Assembly: GCF_918797505.1 (NCBI RefSeq)
Contig: NC_092795.1
Location: 31,731,131-31,795,130 of the forward strand
Source of the DNA: Bemisia tabaci
Taxonomy: Eukaryota > Arthropoda > Insecta > Hemiptera > Aleyrodidae
DNA: 64,000 nt
Direction: 5' to 3'
Shown here: positions 26,001-35,000 of the stretch, piece by piece
How the letters are laid out: each line of letters begins with the position of its first letter
Numbering within the stretch: position 1 is the stretch's first letter
Notes under the pieces: model-generated
Told to the model about the DNA's origin: nothing
Seen by the model: the letters and a program-made list of their open reading frames with translations, nothing else
Databases searched by the model: none
Translations under genes and position numbers: made by a program

Positions 26001-29000
26001 TTTGCCGCCCCCTCTCATTCGTTTTGAAACATCAATAAAAACCATTAAGTGAACGTGCCGGAGGGGGAGGGGTGCATAAGACGCGTTTACCTACTCGGGT
26101 TGGATACATTTTTTGCGAAAGCCCTGTCAACACTACTAGCAAAAGTTCACGGAGCTTTGCGCGAAAGTTAAGTTCCGTAAACAAATATCTGTATGAACAA
26201 GGTCCTCCATTTATAAAAATTGAACCAAAAAATTGAAAGAACAAACATAAATGTGGTTTAATAATTTTAACTATACCGCCGCTGCGCCGCGCCGGGCTGA
26301 TCGCACTGTGTTTGGCGCAATGCGTGAAGTACTCCTGCAGTCTTGTAGGCGCTACGCGTTTCACGCCAACCGCTCCTGACCGCACTCGCACTGTGTTTGA
26401 CGCGATGGGTGAAGTATGCATGCAGTCTTGTAGGCGCTATAATATGTGTTACATGTCGACTGCCGCGCCGTGCCGAGGGCTTGTCCTTTTCAGCTCAAGT
26501 CCTCGCTATCATTCCTCTCTGTACTGAGCTCCAGCCAAATTGCGTGTTTAGTTCCTCTCTTAACTCGGCTAATTAAAGATGCTGTCTCTTTTATCAACGA
26601 AAAACGATAAAATTAGAGATTACTATACTCTCAGGAAAGAGAGATTTTGTCCCCTTTTCTCATTCATATTTTTTTTCTGAATCCGATTTTTTTATACCTA
26701 CATTTAAAAAAATTGCAAAATTTGCCGCCATGGGCCGCGGCCCATTTGGCCATCCCCTTAATCCGGCCCTGAATATGACAGTGACCGATGATTAAAGCCA
26801 GACCAGACTTTACAACAATACGATTTTAACTTGGATATTCTTCTGTGAACCGAAACTGACAAAAGCTAGTTCAGTCTCTTATCCGAGATTTTTTCCGGTT
26901 AAAATAAATCAATCGGTGTGCAATAGAAATTGCATTATTTATCTTTTCCTCCGGCTGTATGTTTCAGAATATTTGATAACAAGCAACTCAGAATAGGCGA
27001 GAAATGCTCAATTTTGAAATTAACTTATCACCTGAAAATAATGCGTGAGATAATTTCTAGTCATTAATTATTTTTGCTTTTTTACCAGGAAGCGTGGGAT
27101 TTGGCCAGACGTATATCATGTCCACGAAGTGAGAACAACAACGATAAACGAGTTCACTTCAAACCGATCACTGTGAACATGTTGGATGTTGTCTCAGTCC
27201 CTACTGGCGATGGATTAATCGATTGCTGGATGGATATCCAAAGGGGTGAATATCCCAATGTGAGTAAAATTCATGTAAAACACAAACGTCCCCCTATGGA
27301 TTGATTCAGACTGTTATGCTACCTTCCCAAGTAGCATTTTTCAATGTAAAAGTTGCAAAATGTTGAAACAATGTTGGTATCAATTGCAACAAAGTTGCAA
27401 CTTTCGGTCAACTTCTGGTCGATGATTGCCGATTTTCGGCGATCTGATCGGAAGACAAAGTTGCAACCTGCTGAGATTGCAAAATTGCTGCACCAAAGTT
27501 GTTTAAAATATAAAGATAGGCAACCAGCAATACTTTGAAGTTGAAACATGTTTCAACTTAATTGCAACTAGTTCCGACAATGATAGCTCCTTCGGGAGAG
27601 AGAGTAGGCAGTCTGCACATCAATCTATTAGTTGCAAATATCAAACGATTTTGTTGCAAGTTGTTGCAGCCTCTAATCTGCTACTTGGGTTGTGGGTAAT
27701 TTTCTTTTTTTCTTAAAAATTGAAATAATGCCAAAGTTAAAAACATTTTATAAAAAAAATCATTCGGTATCTGTAAGCAAGCAACCTGTGGTAAGATTTT
27801 AAGAGGAAATGGACCTCAGAGTTTTATTCGAGTGTTTTTTAAAAAAAATTACAGGGAAAGAGAAAGAAGTAGGTCATACGTCCAGCTTGCAGAATTATTT
27901 CCCTCATATTAGAGCAGTTAAGTGCCTACGCTGAATCTTGCTGCGAACGCGACGTTTTCTGTACAATTTTTAAAGAGACTGCAAAAGGATCTTAATGTAA
28001 GCCTGCAGCGGGATTCATTCACTCTTAATTTTGTTAAAAGCTCGCTGCAGTTAAATGCAGGAAACTAAAAAATAACCCAGAAAAGAAACTTAGGGGGGGG
28101 GGGGGTGAAAAAATAGATAAAAAATTGCTTGCCTATAAGACATAAATATTGCGACCTACTTTTCAACCTGAAATTTATAACCATTATTTTTTTCGACAGC
28201 TTTCAAACATCAACGAAATCATTAAAATCGGCGAGACGCTCTCTGTTCTAATTTACATCAAGGATGCTGAAAATCGTTACGATGTTTCAGTCAGAGACTG
28301 CTGGGCCTACGACTCAGAGGATTATGAGAGTCCAAATACCGTCAAACTTCAACTGACAGATGCGCAAGGTTGTCCAAAGTAAGATCTCGACTTTTGGTTT
28401 CTTTAATATTTTTGAGGTCGAAACGATAAGACCATGACTTATGAAGTGGGCTGAGGAAGAAAATAAAAGTAATTGAACGTTATGTACAGGTTCCAAATCA
28501 GACTGAATTTTGCAATTGCAAGCTGCAGTTTCTGTCTCGGTTTAAGAACAACTTATGTACCATCAGGTTCCGTATGCACATAGGTGTTTCAGATAGGTGC
28601 TGCAGATGGGCCAGAAATTTTAGTTCCTAATTGCAAAACGTAGTCCAACCGATATCAGAGTATTTTGTGCGGAAAAATCGGATAGTAGGTAAGGGTTAGT
28701 ACACAGGATGGCTCAAACCACCTAACTATATGCTGTTGTCGACGGAAATTTTTGGTCTATGCGTTTTAAGAAGTGAGATTGACTACAGAATCGTCTCTCT
28801 GTAATCTTAATTTCTATTTCGAACTCGGACACCGTCCTCTCCCGTCTTCAGCGAGCTGATCATTGAAATTGATAGACTGAACAAAAATAATTGAAACACA
28901 TTGCCGATGCAGCGAATATCTGCATTAAATTTTGCAATAAGGAACTGCAAGTTTCAGCGTATTTTAGAAACAACGCATTACGCAAAAATGTAAGTTGATG

Positions 29001-32000
29001 CATTGGTCGGAACTTGGCCGTATTTTCAAATTAAAGAATGTAGCCCACCTCATACCTGATGTCATTAAGTGACTTGTATGATTCTCTCGTGGAATCCGAG
29101 ATGAATCTGGTTTCCTGACTGTTCTGAAAAGCATTTCTCCCGAGTAATCAACTTAAAAATTGATGAGTTAAAGTTTCAATTCGCAATTATGATTTGATCT
29201 ACTTTTTTAGGAAGAAGAAGCTCATCCATTTTTGGAACAAAGATATCAAAGAATCCGAAAATGGCAACACGATTATTTCCTACAACAATTTGACTGCCTT
29301 CAAATTTCCCGATCGACAACAAGTGTTTCTTACATGCAACATTGAGGTATTTTATGCAATTTCCATTTTTTCACGATCGTTATTCCATAAAACTTTTAAC
29401 GATTTCCACACGAATAGATATTTTTTTCTTTCTCTGATATTACCTGATATTAGTATGATATTTGCATGTGATCAGTTACGGAGGTCTTAACCTCTTTAAA
29501 TGAATTGCGTCTAATCATAAAGGACATCGCAAACTAGTTCGAGTATATTTCACTAGAATTTGTCCGGTATATTCATTGGAGCATCCCATCTTTATGAATT
29601 TTAAAAAGCCCAAAACGCTAGAGAATACTTCTGTGAGGTGCATCATGAATGATTATTTCATTATGAATCCTAAATTATTGTAAGTGCATCAGCAAATAAA
29701 AAAGTGTTTTACTTAATTTTCAATTAAAATAATTAGAAACGAGTGATATTTTAATTAAAATCAAACGGATGATCAAGTATGTGACCGTCCATGAAAGAAG
29801 GAACCTTAGCCCACCAAAACTCAAACTTGAGTGTCTTGCACTGGATCTCAGGGAACAGTTTAACAAAGGTTCATAACAAAACACAGCACAAATTTTAAAA
29901 TTAAAGAGGAGTGATGGAGGTGTGAAGTTTAATTTTATATCGAAAAAATATGTTCAAAATTTTCATTTGCCATCTTTGGGGTACAAAATTACTAGATTAA
30001 AATGGGACTATAAAGCTTCTATAAGAACAAACACGAGCTGAACTGCTCTGAACTTATTGTATTTTTCAAGACACAAGAGAGAGAGAGTTTGCTGTGAAAA
30101 ATATGAAAATCAAATTCTTCGACTCTACTAAACAAAAATATACCTCTGCTTTTGCTGTCGAATGATATCCATTTCGCTTCTGCCACGGATGGTTTCATAT
30201 TTTTTTGACAAATTATATTAAAAATAAAATAATCTTTGCTTACAATTGTTTGTTCAGCTATGCGAGGGAGCCTGCAATCAACCCATTTGCGGCCAAGATG
30301 AGGTGCCATCGAAGATACCTAACTGCTACCCGGGTTCGCCTGATCCACGTTGTCAATCTACACAACGTCCAGTACAGCCAAATTGTTATCCAGGATCACC
30401 AGATCCTGACTGTAATGTTGATCAGCCAATTTTCCCGTCATATCCACCTCCCACGGTAATGCGACCGACCAAACCACCCACATGTTATCCGGGGTCTTTG
30501 GATCCTCGGTGTCCAGTATCGCCAAGACCTACGACTTCAAGATATCCACAGAGTCCTGATTGTTATCCTGGGTCACCAGACCCAAGGTGTCCACAGACAC
30601 CCAGACCAACTTCTGCACCAACACCATATCCACCAGCATCGACACCCCAACCAATATTACCCCCAGTGTGTTACCCTGGCGCATTAGATCCTAGATGTCC
30701 ACAGTCTCCTAAGCCTACCCCGACCCAACCACCCCAGTGCTACCCCGGATCGCCAGATCCGAGGTGTCCACAAACACCGAGACCTACTCCTGCGCCTACA
30801 CCATATTCCCCGCCCGCATCTCCAAGACCAACTTTACCTCCTGTATGTTACCCTGGAGCATTAGACCCCAGATGTCCACAGACTCCTAAGCCTACACCTA
30901 CCCAACCACCACAGTGTTATCCTGGGTCACCAGACCCAAGGTGTCCCCAGACACCTAGACCAACTCCTGCGCCTACACCGACACAGCCTCCACAGTGTTA
31001 TCCTGGATCTCCAGACCCTAGGTGCCCGCAGGCACCCAGACCAACTCCGGCGCCTACCCCATATCCTCCGGCTTCATCACCCCAGCCCCCTGTATGTTAC
31101 CCTGGATCTGCAGATCCCAGATGTCCACCGTCTCCCAGACCAACACCGACGCAACCCCCCCAGTGTTATCCTGGATCACCAGATCCTAGGTGCCCGCAGA
31201 CACCTAGGCCTACTCCGGCGCCTACGCCGTATTCCCCGCCGTCAACTCCAAGACCAACTCTACCCCCCGTATGTTACCCAGGAGCATTAGACCCAAGATG
31301 TCCACAGACTCCTAAGCCTACACCAACCCAACCTCCACAATGCTATCCTGGGTCTCCAGACCCCAGGTGTCCCCAGACACCTAGACCAACTCCTAAGCCT
31401 ACACCGACGCAGCCTCCACAATGTTATCCTGGATCTCCAGACCCTAGGTGCCCGCAGACACCCAGACCAACACCGGCGCCTACCCCATATCCTCCGGCTT
31501 CATCACCCCAGCCCCCTGTATGTTACCCTGGATCTGCAGATCCCAGATGTCCACAGACTCCTAAGCCTACTCCAACTCTACCTCCACAGTGTTACCCTGG
31601 ATCACCAGATCCGAGGTGCCCACAAACACCAAGACCTACTCCTGCGCCTACACCATATTCCCCGCCCGCATCTCCACGACCAACTCTACCTCCCGTATGT
31701 TACCCTGGAGCATTAGACCCCAGATGTCCACAGACTCCTAAGCCTACACCTACCCAACCTCCACAATGCTATCCTGGGTCTCCAGACCCCAGGTGTCCCC
31801 AGACACCTAGACCAACTCCTAAGCCTACACCGACGCAGCCTCCACAATGTTATCCTGGATCTCCAGACCCTAGGTGCCCGCAGACACCCAGACCAACTCC
31901 GGCGCCTACCCCATATCCTCCAGCTTCATCACCCCAGCCCCCTGTATGTTACCCTGGGTCTCCGGATCCCAGATGTCCACAGCCTCCAAAACCCGCCCCA

Positions 32001-35000
32001 CCGCAACCTCCTCAATGTTACCCCGGATCACCAGACCCGAGGTGTCCACAAACACCAAGACCTACCCCGGTGCCTACGCCGTATTCCCCACCGTCATCTC
32101 CAAGACCAACTCTACCCCCCGTATGTTACCCTGGAGCATTAGACCCAAGATGTCCACAAACTCCTAAGCCTACACCTACCCAACCACCAGAGTGTTATCC
32201 TGGGTCACCAGACCCAAGGTGTCCCCAGACACCTAGACCAACTCCTGCGCCTACACCGACGCAGCCTCCACAGTGTTATCCTGGATCTCCAGACCCTAGG
32301 TGCCCGCAGACACCCAGACCAACACCAGCGCCTACCCCATATCCTCCGCCTTCATCACCCCAACCCCCTGTATGTTACCCTGGATCTGTAGATCCCAGAT
32401 GTCCACCGTCTCCTAGGCCAACACCGACGCAACCTCCACAGTGTTATCCTGGATCACCAGATCCTAGGTGCCCGCAGACGCCCAGACCTACTCCTGCGCC
32501 TACGCCGTATTCCCCACCTTCATCCCCAAGACCAACTCTACCTCCCGTATGTTACCCTGGAGCATTAGACCCAAGATGTCCACAGACTCCTAAGCCTACA
32601 CCAACCCAACCTCCACAGTGTTATCCTGGATCTCCAGACCCTAGGTGCCCGCAGACGCCCAGACCAACGCTTGCACCCACCCCATATCCTCCGGCTTCAT
32701 CACCCCAACCCCCCTTATGTTACCCCGGATCTTCAGATCCTAGATGTCCACAAACACCGAGACCTACTCCTGCGCCCACCCCATATTCTCCACCCTCAAC
32801 ACCCCGACCCGTTTCACCCCCTGCGTGTTACCCTGGATCATCAGATCCTAGATGTCCACAGACGCCCAGGCCAGCTCTCCCTCAACCTCCACAGTGTTAC
32901 CCAGGATCAGTAGACCCGAGGTGTCCACCAACACCGAGACCTACTCCTGCGCCCACTCCATATTCTCCACCTTCAACACCCCGACCTGTTTCACCCCCTG
33001 TGTGTTACCCTGGATCATCAGATCCGAGATGTCCACAGGCTCCTAGGCCAACTCCCACTCAGCCTCCACAGTGTTATCCAGGCTCGGCCGATCCTAGATG
33101 TCCCTCTTCGCCATCTCCGTCGCCTTACCCTCCAGCAACATCACCTAGACCAACTCTCCCTCCACAGTGTTATCCGGGTTCGGCCGACCCAAGGTGCCCT
33201 CCAGTAACAAAGCCTACATCTACGACCACACCACGGCCTCAGTGTTATCCTGGATCTACAGATCCGAGATGTCCCCAAACACCTCGACCAACTATACCGC
33301 CCACCCCCTCACCACCACAGTGTTATCCAGGCTCGGTGGATCCGCGATGCCCAAACACTCCAAGGCCGACGTTGCCACCTCAGTGTTATCCAGGATCTAA
33401 TGATCCTAGATGTCCTCAGGTACCACCATCTTTCCCTACACCGTCAACGCCTCGACCACCTGTGTGTTACCCAGGTGCATTAGATCCGCGATGTCCACAG
33501 TCTCCTAAGCCTACCCCAACCCAACCACCCCAGTGCTACCCCGGATCGCCTGACCCGAGGTGTCCACAAAAATACCCGCCTACTCTTTCTCCGCCAACTT
33601 CGACTTTACGCCCAATAGATACGCCAGTTTGTTATCCTGGGTCACCAGATAAACGTTGCCCACAACCAAGTAGTAAACGGCCCCCATCCGGATATTTACC
33701 ACCCTCGGGAGAACCATCCTCTCCTAACTGTTATAAGGGGTCGCCAGATCCTAGATGTCTACAAACACCTCAACCCACTCAACCTCAAACTCCTTTATCA
33801 CTCGTTTGTTATCCGGGATCTTCAGACCCAAGGTGTCCTCAAACACCACAGCCCACCGCTCCGTCAACATCTCCTAGGCCGAATTGTTACCCGGGCTCTC
33901 TTGATGCTAGATGTCCGCAGCCGCCAAGACCTACCCCTCCACCAACTATTCAAACTCCAACCTGCTATCCAGGCTCTCCAGACCCAAGATGCCCTCAAAC
34001 ACCGAAGCCAACGAAACCTCCAAGTGTCACTCCTCCGGTCTGCTATCCAGGATCAACAGATCCTAGATGCCCACAAACTCCCCGTCCAACATCATTCCCA
34101 ACGCCGGCTCCACCTAACTGCTATCCAGGATCAACAGATCCGAGATGCCCACAAACTCCACGTCCAACATCTTTCCCAACGCCTGCTCCACCTAACTGCT
34201 ATCCAGGATCAACAGATCCTAGATGCCCACAAACTCCCCGTCCAACATCATTCCCAACGCCTGCTCCACCTAACTGCTATCCAGGATCAACAGATCCAAG
34301 ATGTCCTCAGACTCCCAAACCGACGTCCGTTGCGACTCTTCCCCCACCCATTTGCTATGTCGGAGCTACCGATCCTAGATGTCCTTCACCAAACTATCCA
34401 ACGGCAATACCTTCAACTCAACCTTCCGTTTGTTATCCCGGCTCTCCTGATCCAAAATGTCCTCAGGTCGGCACCCCACGGCCACCATCAGGATATTTGC
34501 CTCCAGTGACAACCTCAACCGCACGACCACCCGCACCAGCACCTCCGAATTGTTACCCAGGCTCCACAGATCCAAGATGTCCTAAAACCCCGCAACCAAC
34601 TTTCAGACCCTCAACAGCTCCTCCATCCTGCTATCCAGGTTCATTGGATCCGCGATGTCCTCCACGCCCATCTCCCCAGCCAATACCACGGCCAACAGCT
34701 CCCCCCACAATCGCACCGCCATCATGTTATCCAGGTTCACCGGACCCTAGATGCCCTCAAACACCTAGACCCGTAGTCCCGACGACACCTGCCCCACCAA
34801 CTTGCTATCCCGGATCAAATGACCCACGGTGTCCTCAAACACCACGACCCACATCCCCTCCATTATGCTATCCTGGCTCACCCGACCCGAGGTGCCCTCA
34901 AACTCCACGACCCTCAGCGCCTCCCACACCACCGCCACCGTCATGTTACCCAGGCTCAACAGACCCAAGATGTCCCCAGACACCGCGGCCAACTCTTCCA

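Noticed and set aside
26032..26527. 129-codon and 71-codon frames as a possible transposase
   Set aside because: They run through a hAT-ended element and the GC-rich module. No transposase motif is present, and the same KYSCSLVG-like peptide recurs wherever the module occurs.
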